Below are positions 30,113 to 37,647 of a stretch of 64,000 nt of DNA, piece after piece (within the stretch, counting starts at the first letter, position 1; every line of letters begins with the position of its first letter). Source of the stretch: Caballeronia sp. SL2Y3 (GTDB lineage Bacteria > Pseudomonadota > Gammaproteobacteria > Burkholderiales > Burkholderiaceae). The position numbers and the translations under genes were made by a program. The stretch lies in contig NZ_CP084261.1 of assembly GCF_022879575.1 (NCBI RefSeq), positions 186,001 through 250,000 on the forward strand, given 5' to 3'. The notes beneath the pieces were generated by a model. The model saw only the letters and a list, made by a program, of their open reading frames with translations. It ran no database searches and was not told where the DNA came from.

Positions 30113-31273
30113 ATGTCGAAGAGCCTTACCAAACTCTGGTTGCGTGGCTTGAGACGCCTGGTCGCTGTCCAAGCCGAGAGCATCCACCCGCCCAAGCCGC
30201 GCCCGGCCACGAAGCCCGCGCGTTCGAAGACCTTACGGTCCAAGCTCAAGTCAGGCGCCGCCGCGAAGGCCGCGGCTTTCGCCCCCGCCACGCGCCGACC
30301 GGAAACGCGCGAATCGCGCGTCCGGCCGCGTGCGTCAGCATGGGCGCGTGGCAAGTGGGACCGCTCCTATCACTCGGCCCCGCCGACCGCCGGCCGTTTC
30401 GTCAACCATCTTTCCTACGCGTTGTACGTGCCGCCGAGAACCGGCCTGGGCCGCATGCCCGTCGTGGTGATGCTCCACGGATGCAAGCAAAGCGCCGACG
30501 ACTTCGCGCAGGGCACGCGCATGAATCTGCTCGCGGACAAATACGGCTTCGCGGTGCTGTACCCGGAGCAGTCGAAGCATGACCATCCGCATCGCTGCTG
30601 GCGCTGGTACGACGATTCGAGCAGCGGCGGCGGCGGCGAGGCGGCGTCGATCGTCTCGCTGATTCGCGCGACGGTCGCCGAGCACCAATTCGACCCCGAG
30701 CGCGTCTATCTCGCGGGGATGTCGGCGGGGGCAGGGCTCGCGGCGCTGCTCGCGGTCCGCTATCCGGACTTGTTCGCGGCGGTCGGGCTGCATTCGGGCG
30801 TCGTTTTCGGCGAGGCGAACTCGGCGATCGGCGCGATGGACGTCATGCGCCGCGCAAGCCGCACCGACCCGGTGACGCTGATCGACGCCGCGCTCGACGT
30901 GCGCGACTACCCGGGCATGCCGGCCGTCATCATCCATGGCGAACTCGATTCGGTGGTGTCCGCCGAGAACGCCGAGCAACTGACGCAGCAGTTCCTTCGG
31001 CTGAACGGCTTCATCGACGCAGCAGGCCAGCCGCGCGCGGGCGAAGTACGGGAGGAAACGCATCCCGATGGCGTCGTGCGCGACTACTTCAAGAACGGGC
31101 GGCGCGTCGTGAAGACGTCGATCGTGCGTGGGCTCGGCCATTCGTGGGCCGGCGGCGACGACACGGTGGCCTTCCATTCGTCGAAAGGGCCGGATTCATC
31201 CGCCGTGCTGTGGGAGTTCTTCAAGCACCAGCGCCGCTCCAGCCAAACCGCGCGCGCGGCGTTCGTCGCCTAA
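30113..31273 (+). CDS. PHB-depolymerase-family esterase
   Basis: 386-aa alpha/beta hydrolase of the short-chain polyhydroxyalkanoate depolymerase/LpqC group. The oxyanion block is VVVMLHGCKQSADDFA (about residues 121-136). The nucleophile Ser is in the lipase box GMSAG (about 204-208), with a downstream Asp (HGELDSV) and His (GLGHSWAGGD). The first ~80 residues are basic and low in complexity (KPRPATKPARSKTLRSKLK) without a normal signal peptide, which suggests a cytoplasmic or granule-bound enzyme. AGGAG precedes ATG 30113 by about 10 nt. Longer reading from 30038 has no ribosome site. Confidence 0.87.
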   Translation: MSKSLTKLWLRGLRRLVAVQAESIHPPKPRPATKPARSKTLRSKLKSGAAAKAAAFAPATRRPETRESRVRPRASAWARGKWDRSYHSAPPTAGRFVNHLSYALYVPPRTGLGRMPVVVMLHGCKQSADDFAQGTRMNLLADKYGFAVLYPEQSKHDHPHRCWRWYDDSSSGGGGEAASIVSLIRATVAEHQFDPERVYLAGMSAGAGLAALLAVRYPDLFAAVGLHSGVVFGEANSAIGAMDVMRRASRTDPVTLIDAALDVRDYPGMPAVIIHGELDSVVSAENAEQLTQQFLRLNGFIDAAGQPRAGEVREETHPDGVVRDYFKNGRRVVKTSIVRGLGHSWAGGDDTVAFHSSKGPDSSAVLWEFFKHQRRSSQTARAAFVA

Positions 31274-31360
31274 ACGCGGCCGGCTTTGTTTCGGGTGTTG
31301 CAATTTCGTCTTTAGTATCAGCGTTCTAGCGGTAAATGCTGGCGCTGGCTCAGGGATTAC

Positions 31361-31380
31361 CCTATAATCACGCTTATAGG
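31361..31380 (+). promoter_or_regulatory. Promoter -10 box inside a perfect dyad
   Basis: TATAAT (31363-31368) lies within CCTATAA-TCACGC-TTATAGG, a perfect 7-bp inverted repeat. GGGATTACCC and GGTAGTTACCCC flank it as a related pair. It is 31 bp before the DUF3563 ATG, so it looks like a -10 element with an overlapping operator. No strong -35 box is seen. Confidence 0.6.
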
Positions 31381-31410
31381 TAGTTACCCCAGTATCCAGC
31401 GAGGCCAATC

Positions 31411-31584
31411 ATGTTCCTGCTTTCCCGTATTTTCCTGTTCCTGACCAAGACCGCTGAAGAGCGTGACCGCGAGCGTGACGACGCGTACCTCGCTGAAGCC
31501 ACCGACATCTACGATCTCGAATATCGCATGAAGAAGTTGGACCAGCGTGCGGCAGCCCGTCATCCGTCGTGGATGGCGAACTGA
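31411..31584 (+). CDS. DUF3563 small protein, 57 aa
   Basis: Complete 57-residue frame: MFLLSRIFLFLTKTAEERDR at the N-terminus, then a charged helix containing DIYDLEYRMKKLD and ending RHPSWMAN. The hydrophobic start and the YDLE-RM-LD block match DUF3563, a family of small proteins common in Burkholderiaceae with unknown function; related DUF1127-like proteins have been linked to regulation, but nothing here proves that. It has its own promoter region and ends in a perfect bidirectional terminator, so it is monocistronic. Confidence 0.85.
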   Translation: MFLLSRIFLFLTKTAEERDRERDDAYLAEATDIYDLEYRMKKLDQRAAARHPSWMAN

Positions 31585-31615
31585 GTCGCCCTCCGCGCGA
31601 GTTCGAGTCGATGTG

Positions 31616-31643
31616 AAAAAGCCGGCACTTAGCCGGCTTTTTT
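31616..31643. terminator. Bidirectional terminator
   Basis: Perfect 11-bp stem AAAAAGCCGGC / GCCGGCTTTTT with an ACTTA loop, between DUF3563 (plus) and the BPSS1780-type gene (minus). The A run and T run serve both directions. Confidence 0.93.
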
Positions 31644-31674
31644 GTTGCCTATTCGCCGCATTCACGCGGCACCG

Positions 31675-32496
31675 TCAGCGCCCAGAGGCGCCGGACGTAT
31701 TCGGCAGGTCCGGCGCGTCCGGCGTCTGCACGCCGAAGCAGCCGCGATACGTCGCGTAGAAAGAGCAGTAGAGCGCGGTGGTTACGAGAATCGACGCCGG
31801 CATCAGCACGGCGAACGCCATCTCCTGTCCGACGCCGAGCGCCTGCATCAGCGCCGTGATGCCGAACGAAATGGCAAGCGCCACCGCAATCCATAGGACG
31901 CCGTACAGGATGAACGCGCCGCGATTGCGCCAGCAGGAAACGAGGCTGAAGAACAGCGCCTTCGCGGTCGGAACCTCGTGCCACGCAATCAGAATCGGCG
32001 AGAACCAGAACAGCATGGCGACCGGCAGATAACACGCCATGGCGACCAGCACGGCCAACGGACTGAAGCCGGCCGCGACCGTCTCCGGATCGCCGGACGG
32101 GCCGTTGCCCATCATGAGGTTGAGGAGCGCGCCGCCGTCGACGAGGGCGGAGACGCCGAAAATCACCGCCATCGCGACGACATACAGCGCGCCCAGCACC
32201 AGCAGGCGGCGCGCGACCACGCTCCCGTACGAGCGGAATCCGTCGACGAGAATGGTCGGCCAGACGGGCTTGCCGGCGATGGTGTTCCTGCACGCGGCCA
32301 TGAAACCCACGGCGACGCCGGGAATAAACAGGAGCGGCAGCAACGGACCGACGAGCGGCACGCGCGAAATCAGCGTCATCACGAACAAATAGGCGAAGAA
32401 CACCGTGAGGAACGCGAACGGGTTGCGGCGGAAGAGCCAGATGCCCTGGCGAAACCACACGTAGCCGGTTTTGGCGGGAACTTCGATCAGTCGCAT
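31675..32496 (-). CDS. BPSS1780-family membrane protein
   Basis: 273-aa integral membrane protein with about six to seven hydrophobic segments (FLTVFFAYLFVMTLISRVP, LGALYVVAMAVIFGVSALV, VLVAMACYLPVAMLFWFSPIL and others). The soluble N-terminus starts MRLIEVPAKTGYVWFRQGIWLFRRNP, the hallmark of this family. Function unknown. It lies 14 bp downstream of thrB on the same strand and is probably cotranscribed, as in other Burkholderiaceae. Confidence 0.86.
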   Translation of the reverse strand: MRLIEVPAKTGYVWFRQGIWLFRRNPFAFLTVFFAYLFVMTLISRVPLVGPLLPLLFIPGVAVGFMAACRNTIAGKPVWPTILVDGFRSYGSVVARRLLVLGALYVVAMAVIFGVSALVDGGALLNLMMGNGPSGDPETVAAGFSPLAVLVAMACYLPVAMLFWFSPILIAWHEVPTAKALFFSLVSCWRNRGAFILYGVLWIAVALAISFGITALMQALGVGQEMAFAVLMPASILVTTALYCSFYATYRGCFGVQTPDAPDLPNTSGASGR

Positions 32497-32510
32497 GGGG
32501 AGTCGCTGAG

Positions 32511-33482
32511 TTACCGTTGGGCGGAAGAGGACGCGGCTTGGACGCGCTCGCGCAGAATGCGCTCGAAATGGCCGGGATCGTGCGCCTTCAGCATCTGCGC
32601 TTCGCGCGGTCGATGAAAGTCATAGAGCCGCGACACCCAGAAACGCATGGCGCCCGCGCGCAGCATGTCGTTCCAGTGGCGTTCCTCGGCCGGTGTGAAA
32701 GGACGCACGGTCTGATAAGCGCGCAACAGCGCATCGACGCGGGCCGCATCGAGCGCGCCGGTCGACAGGTCGACGCACCAGTCGTTCACGGTCACGGCCA
32801 CGTCGAACAGCCACTTGTCGACGCCCGCGAAATAGAAATCGAAGAAGCCGCCGAGCCGCGCGTGCTCGCGTCCATGCGCGAACAGCACGTTGTCGCGAAA
32901 GAGGTCGCAATGGCATGGGCCGGCGGGCAGCGCGGCGTAATCGGCCGAGGCGAAAAAGGCCGTTTGATGCGCGAGTTCGGATTCGATCAGTTCGCGCTGG
33001 CTGTCGCTCAGGAAATCGATGATGGCGGGGACATTCTCTTGCCACCACGGCAGGCTGCGCAGATTCGGCTGATGCCGCGCGAAGTCGCGCCCCGCGAGAT
33101 GCATGCGCGCGAGCATGTTGCCGACCTCGATGCAGTGCGCGGGCGTCGGCGCCAGTTCGGGCGTGCCTTCGAGCTTCGTGACGATGGCGGCCGGCTTGCC
33201 GCGCAGCATGCCGAAGAGCGAGCCGTCGCAGCGCGGCATCGGATCGGGAACCGGCACGCGATGCGAGGCGAGATGCCGCATCAGATCAAGATAGAACGGA
33301 AGCTGCGTGGCCGTCAGATTCTCGAAGATCGTCAGCACGTATTCGCCGTGCGTGGTCGTGAGGAAGAAGTTGCTGTTTTCGATGCCCGATTGGATGCCGC
33401 GAAATTCGACGACATCGCCGAGATCGTAATGTTGCAGCCAGTCGCCGAGCTCGGCGTCAGAGACGGGGGTGAATACGGCCAT
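32511..33482 (-). CDS. thrB: Homoserine kinase (aminoglycoside-phosphotransferase fold)
   Basis: 323-aa enzyme phosphorylating homoserine to O-phosphohomoserine in threonine synthesis. This is the ThrB type typical of beta- and pseudomonad proteobacteria, not the GHMP kinase of E. coli. Motifs are [19 protein letters not shown] (nucleotide loop), the catalytic [11 protein letters not shown] (about residues 199-209) and [18 protein letters not shown] (metal-binding Asp). Start MAVFTPVSD at 33482 is conserved in the family although the upstream site is poor. It is grouped with DUF2782 upstream and the BPSS1780-type gene downstream. Confidence 0.95.
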   Translation of the reverse strand: MAVFTPVSDAELGDWLQHYDLGDVVEFRGIQSGIENSNFFLTTTHGEYVLTIFENLTATQLPFYLDLMRHLASHRVPVPDPMPRCDGSLFGMLRGKPAAIVTKLEGTPELAPTPAHCIEVGNMLARMHLAGRDFARHQPNLRSLPWWQENVPAIIDFLSDSQRELIESELAHQTAFFASADYAALPAGPCHCDLFRDNVLFAHGREHARLGGFFDFYFAGVDKWLFDVAVTVNDWCVDLSTGALDAARVDALLRAYQTVRPFTPAEERHWNDMLRAGAMRFWVSRLYDFHRPREAQMLKAHDPGHFERILRERVQAASSSAQR

Positions 33483-33530
33483 GCAGGAAACGTCTGTCTG
33501 GTTGATTGGCCCGCGCGGGGCCGAATGACG

Positions 33531-33554
33531 AAGCCCGCTCACGAAGAGCGGGCT
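33531..33554 (-). terminator. GC-rich hairpin between DUF2782 gene and thrB
   Basis: Stem AGCCCGCTC / GAGCGGGCT with a short loop. The following T-tract is poor, so it may be a weak terminator, attenuator or mRNA-stabilising hairpin that lowers thrB relative to the upstream gene. Confidence 0.5.
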
Positions 33555-33573
33555 CGAAGCTATCTTACTTGAC

Positions 33574-33984
33574 TCAATACCGCAGATTCACGGACGGCAG
33601 GCGCGTGCTCGCGCGGCCGTTGTCGCGCACTTGCGGCGACGTATCCGCAGGCGCGCTCATCTGATAATGCGTGCCGAAATTCGAGTGGACGTTGATCTCG
33701 ACAGGCTTGCCCTTGTCGCGATACTCGGTGATCTCGGTTCCGTTCGGACTCAGTTCGTGAAAGCTCGGCGTGCGCGGCGGCGAAATCTCGACCTTGGAGC
33801 TGACATTGGCGGGCGGACGGTTGATGGCCTTGAGATCCGGAAGGCCCGCGGCTTCTTCCGCCGACATGGTGTGCTGAGCCGGTTGCGCCGCCGACGGGTT
33901 CGCGTCGGATATCGGCTGCGCGAAGGCGCCAACGCTTGCGGCGGCGAGGACTGCCGCCGTCGCGACAGAAAGAAGCGGCTTCAT
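33574..33984 (-). CDS. DUF2782-like exported protein
   Basis: 136-aa protein with a clear signal peptide ([22 protein letters not shown], cleavage before QPISD). The core [33 protein letters not shown] fits DUF2782, whose genes neighbour thrB and polA in several Proteobacteria. Function unknown; likely periplasmic. GGAG lies 8 nt before ATG 33984. It lies 91 bp upstream of thrB with a hairpin between. Confidence 0.8.
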   Translation of the reverse strand: MKPLLSVATAAVLAAASVGAFAQPISDANPSAAQPAQHTMSAEEAAGLPDLKAINRPPANVSSKVEISPPRTPSFHELSPNGTEITEYRDKGKPVEINVHSNFGTHYQMSAPADTSPQVRDNGRASTRLPSVNLRY

Positions 33985-34160
33985 GATAATTCTCCAGGGA
34001 TGGCCGGATTCTAACAAACCCTATCGAAGCGTAACGGACTGCGTTGCGTGGCGCGTATTCGGCTATCGGAAGGCGCGCGGTAGGGGCTTCATGGTCCGCA
34101 CTTTCTTCCGTGTTAATGTCGATTCATCGACAAGGCATTGAAGCACACGCACACAAAACC

Positions 34161-35687
34161 ATGACCAACGACCGCACTCAAACCACGCAAGGCACGCCGG
34201 CCAACGATTTCCCGACCGAATCCTTCGATGACCCGGTCGCCGCCGTCACGCGCCTTTCCGCCATCTACGAAGCGAACACCGCTTTCCTGCGCGACGCCTT
34301 CGCGCGCTACCGGCGCAACGAGCAGTTCACGCATCGGGTGCGCGCGTGCTATCCGTTCGTGCGGGTGCGAACGGAGCTGAACACGCACATCGACTCGCGC
34401 CGCTCGTACGGCTTCGTCGCGGGGCCGGGCATCTTCGAGACCACGCTCACGCGGCCCGATCTCTTCGGCGATTACTACCGCGAGCAGTTGCGCCTGCTCA
34501 CGAAGAATCATCACGTGGGCATCGAAGTGGGCGTGTCGGCGCAGCCCATTCCGATCCACTTCGCGTTTGCGGAAGGCATTCACCTCGAAGGCGATCTCGA
34601 CCGCGACCGCCTGCTCGCGATGCGCAATGTCTTCGATACGCCGGACCTCGCGCTACTCGACGACCGCATCGTCAACGGCACGTACGAGCCGGGACCGGGC
34701 GAGCCGCATCCGCTTGCGCTCTTCACGGCGGCGCGCGTGGACTTTTCGCTGCATCGGCTGCGTCATTACACGGCGACGTCGCCGACGCATTTTCAGAACT
34801 ATGTGCTCTACACGAACTACCAGTTTTATATCGACGAGTTCGTGAAGCTGGGCCGCACGCTGATGTCGCGCGCCGACGACGAAGAGACGCGCGCGTATCG
34901 CAGCGAATATTCGTCGTTCGTGGAGCCGGGCGACGTCATCACGTACAACGCGAATCTCGGCGAGCAGCCCGACGAAGGCACCGCGCTGGCCCGTTTGCCG
35001 CAGATGCCCGCGTATCACCTGAAGCGCGCGGACGGCAGCGGCATCACGATGGTCAATATCGGCGTGGGGCCGTCGAACGCGAAGACGATTACGGATCACA
35101 TCGCGGTGCTGCGTCCGCATGCGTGGGTCATGCTGGGGCATTGCGCGGGCCTGCGCAACACGCAGCGGCTCGGCGACTATGTGCTTGCGCATGGTTACGT
35201 GCGCGAAGACCACGTGCTCGATGCCGATCTGCCGCTCTGGGTGCCTGTGCCGGCGCTCGCCGAAGTGCAGGTCGCGCTAGAAAAAGCGGTGGCGCAGGTG
35301 ACGCAGCTGGAAGGCGTCGAGCTGAAGCGCGTGATGCGAACGGGGACGGTCGCGAGTGTCGATAACCGCAACTGGGAACTGCGCGATCATCGCGAGCCGG
35401 TGCAGCGGTTGTCGCAAAGCCGCGCGATCGCGCTCGATATGGAAAGCGCGACCATCGCGGCGAACGGGTTCCGCTTTCGCGTGCCGTACGGGACGTTGCT
35501 ATGTGTATCGGACAAGCCGCTGCACGGTGAACTGAAGCTGCCGGGCATGGCAGACCAGTTCTATCGCGCGCAGGTGGATCAGCACTTGCAGATCGGCGTG
35601 AAAGCGATGGAACTGCTGCGGATGAACGGCTTGTCGAGGCTGCACTCGCGCAAGTTGCGGAGTTTCGCGGAGGTGGCGTTTCAGTAA
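34161..35687 (+). CDS. amn: AMP nucleosidase
   Basis: 508-aa enzyme hydrolysing AMP to adenine and ribose-5-phosphate, adjusting adenylate pools. It has the N-terminal AMP nucleosidase domain (AIYEANTAFLRDAFARY…) and the C-terminal nucleoside-phosphorylase fold with VNIGVGPSNAKTITDHIAVLRP, GHCAGLRNTQRLGDYV and DMESATIAANGFRFRVPYGTLLCVSDKPLHGE. ATG 34161 (MTNDRTQTTQ) is chosen as the nearest plausible start; its ribosome site is weak, and upstream residues in the longer frame look non-conserved. It has a hairpin terminator downstream. Confidence 0.95.
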   Translation: MTNDRTQTTQGTPANDFPTESFDDPVAAVTRLSAIYEANTAFLRDAFARYRRNEQFTHRVRACYPFVRVRTELNTHIDSRRSYGFVAGPGIFETTLTRPDLFGDYYREQLRLLTKNHHVGIEVGVSAQPIPIHFAFAEGIHLEGDLDRDRLLAMRNVFDTPDLALLDDRIVNGTYEPGPGEPHPLALFTAARVDFSLHRLRHYTATSPTHFQNYVLYTNYQFYIDEFVKLGRTLMSRADDEETRAYRSEYSSFVEPGDVITYNANLGEQPDEGTALARLPQMPAYHLKRADGSGITMVNIGVGPSNAKTITDHIAVLRPHAWVMLGHCAGLRNTQRLGDYVLAHGYVREDHVLDADLPLWVPVPALAEVQVALEKAVAQVTQLEGVELKRVMRTGTVASVDNRNWELRDHREPVQRLSQSRAIALDMESATIAANGFRFRVPYGTLLCVSDKPLHGELKLPGMADQFYRAQVDQHLQIGVKAMELLRMNGLSRLHSRKLRSFAEVAFQ

Positions 35688-35693
35688 GGACAC

Positions 35694-35737
35694 GCATGCG
35701 GGCGGGGCAGGGTCGCCGCCCGCGATGCAGTGTTTTA
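35694..35737 (+). terminator. Terminator of amn
   Basis: GCGGGCGG / CCGCCCGC stem extended by GCAT/ATGC with one bulged base, followed by AGTGTTTTATTG. It lies between the convergent amn and lipoprotein genes. Confidence 0.6.
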
Positions 35738-36628
35738 TTGTTGCGGGCGCGGCGCGCTCAACAAGCGCGTGTAGTTCATCCAGCCGGTCACGGGTGCGTC
35801 CGTGCCGTGGGAGGGCGTGCAGCCGGTTTGCGAATCTTGCTCCGAGGGCGCGCAGTAAGCACCCTCGTAAGTCACGCGCACCCACGGCGTGTTATTGCCG
35901 GACGACTCGGTGACGTCGCGCATCGTCGATGTATCCACGCTCACCTTCGAATCTTTCGGCACGATGATCACGGCCGCGCAGGTCGAACCGGGACACGAGC
36001 GTATGTTCATGTCGATGCCGCCAAGATACATGTCGACGATGCCGCGGTTAGTGGCCGCGCTTGTCGAAGGCTGAACCGCCGCGGGAGCCGACGCCGCGGC
36101 TTGTGCGGACAATGCGCCGATGCGGGTCAGGTCGTCCTGGCTGACTTTGCGAACGAAGCTGTAATCCCGTTGTGTACCGTCTCCGGCAGTGATCGTGATT
36201 GGGCCAGGTCCGTCGCACTCACCGCATTTCGTCGGGCTGATGGTGCGCACCTCTTGCTTGCCGCTCTTCCAGAAGAGCTTGACGTTGACCGTGTTGTTGT
36301 CCACGTCCACATCGCCGAGCGCGGCGGGCAGCAGCGCGTCGCCTTGTGCGATCTGAATGTCGTTGCCCGATGCCGAGATGACCGTCAGGCCGGCGCCCGT
36401 CGCGGGCTTCCACACGCCCGAGATTGCGTCCAGCAATGAGTCCCTCGCTTGTTTCATGCGGTCGGCCTGGGATGGCTGGTCTGCGCTGACCGTGGCAGGC
36501 GCAGGCGCGCTTGCCGTCGTCGCAGCCGATGCGTCGGCTTGCTGCTTGTCATGACATCCTGCAAGCAGAACCATCGCCGCTGCCAGGGTGCCAGCGAACT
36601 TCAGAAGGGAGTTTGATGCGTGCTTCAT
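35735..36628 (-). CDS. Lipoprotein with SH3-like domain
   Basis: 297-aa predicted lipoprotein. The lipobox LLAGC sits at about residues 21-25 after a hydrophobic signal. A Ser/Thr/Ala/Pro-rich stretch follows, then a beta-rich module (TVISASGNDIQIAQGDALLPAALGDVDVD) and a C-terminal SH3b-like module with four cysteines (NIRSCPGSTCAAVIIVPKDSKV … YEGAYCAPSEQDSQTGCTP) that probably form disulfides. No enzymatic motif is seen. Possible role in envelope or wall binding. It is separated from the upstream LOG-family gene by 268 bp containing that gene's terminator. Confidence 0.75.
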   Translation of the reverse strand: MKHASNSLLKFAGTLAAAMVLLAGCHDKQQADASAATTASAPAPATVSADQPSQADRMKQARDSLLDAISGVWKPATGAGLTVISASGNDIQIAQGDALLPAALGDVDVDNNTVNVKLFWKSGKQEVRTISPTKCGECDGPGPITITAGDGTQRDYSFVRKVSQDDLTRIGALSAQAAASAPAAVQPSTSAATNRGIVDMYLGGIDMNIRSCPGSTCAAVIIVPKDSKVSVDTSTMRDVTESSGNNTPWVRVTYEGAYCAPSEQDSQTGCTPSHGTDAPVTGWMNYTRLLSAPRPQQ

Positions 36629-36856
36629 GTTGCTTTATTGCCTCTGGATCATGCGTGAGACACAGGCGCGTTGATTGCCGCTGTATCTCAAAAACCGCAT
36701 TTGCATTAATAAAAGCTATCGACGAGCCGTAAAAATAGCCGCATGCGCCAATGACGCTGCGGCTTATCCAGCCCGTGGCGGGCGATATTAGCGATTCAAC
36801 GCGAGTCGATCAAGCCTATTCGATAGTTAGGACATCTATGTTTTCATGCCGAAACA

Positions 36857-36885
36857 ACGGGCGCCTCCGACTGCGAAGCGCCCGT
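36857..36885 (-). terminator. Terminator of the LOG-family gene
   Basis: On the minus strand, ACGGGCGC and GCGCCCGT form a perfect 8-bp stem followed by TGTTT. It lies 12 bp beyond the stop of the gene at 36897-37646. Confidence 0.7.
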
Positions 36886-36896
36886 GCATGGCTTGA

Positions 36897-37646
36897 TTAC
36901 AAATAAAACATCCGATCCTCGTCCGACTTGCCCTCAGCCGGCTCTTCGACCTTCTCTTCGCGGTCTTCATAGAACCGCAGCACGGCATCGAGCACCTGAT
37001 CCGGCTCGTCGATGACCTGCATCAGATCGAGGTCCTTCTCGCTGATCACGCCATTGGTCAACAGCGTCTTCTTGAACCAGTCGAGCAGCCCCGCCCAGAA
37101 CTCCGCGCCGACGAGCACGATCGGCACATGACGCGACTTCTTCGTCTGAATGAGCGTGAGCACTTCCGCGAGTTCGTCGAGCGTGCCGAAGCCGCCCGGC
37201 ATCACGACGACCGCATCCGAATTCTTCACGAACGTGACCTTGCGCGTGAAGAAGTGACGGAAGCGCAGCGAGATGTCCTGCCACTGATTGCCGGATTGTT
37301 CATGCGGCAATTCGATGTTCAAACCCACCGACGGCGACTTGCCCGCATGCGCGCCCTTGTTGGCCGCTTCCATGATGCCCGGACCGCCGCCCGAGATGAC
37401 GGCGAAGCCTGCATCGGAGAATTTTTGCGCTATTTCGATGGTGCGCTGATAGTACGGCGACTCCGGTTTCAGACGGGCCGAACCATAGATGCTGATGGCA
37501 GGGCGGATCTCCGAGAGGTACTCGGTCGCCTCGATAAACTCTGCCATAATCGTGAACATCTGCCACGACGCGCGGGCCTTCTTGGCTGTCGCGCGCTCTT
37601 GATCTGCGAGTGATCGCAGACTCGGAATCACTTTTCTCTTGTTCAT
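36897..37646 (-). CDS. LOG-family (TIGR00730) Rossmann-fold protein
   Basis: 249-aa protein of the lysine-decarboxylase-like/LOG family. Members hydrolyse nucleoside 5'-monophosphates (cytokinin-type riboside monophosphates or general NMPs). The family signatures GGGPGIMEAANKGA (about residues 86-99) and PGGFGTLDELAEVLTLIQTKK (about 151-171) are intact. An N-terminal helical extension (LADQERATAKKARASWQMFTIMAEF) is longer than in the minimal family. The start ATG at 37646 is only one base from the polA start on the other strand. Confidence 0.9.
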   Translation of the reverse strand: MNKRKVIPSLRSLADQERATAKKARASWQMFTIMAEFIEATEYLSEIRPAISIYGSARLKPESPYYQRTIEIAQKFSDAGFAVISGGGPGIMEAANKGAHAGKSPSVGLNIELPHEQSGNQWQDISLRFRHFFTRKVTFVKNSDAVVVMPGGFGTLDELAEVLTLIQTKKSRHVPIVLVGAEFWAGLLDWFKKTLLTNGVISEKDLDLMQVIDEPDQVLDAVLRFYEDREEKVEEPAEGKSDEDRMFYL

Positions 37647-37647
37647 A

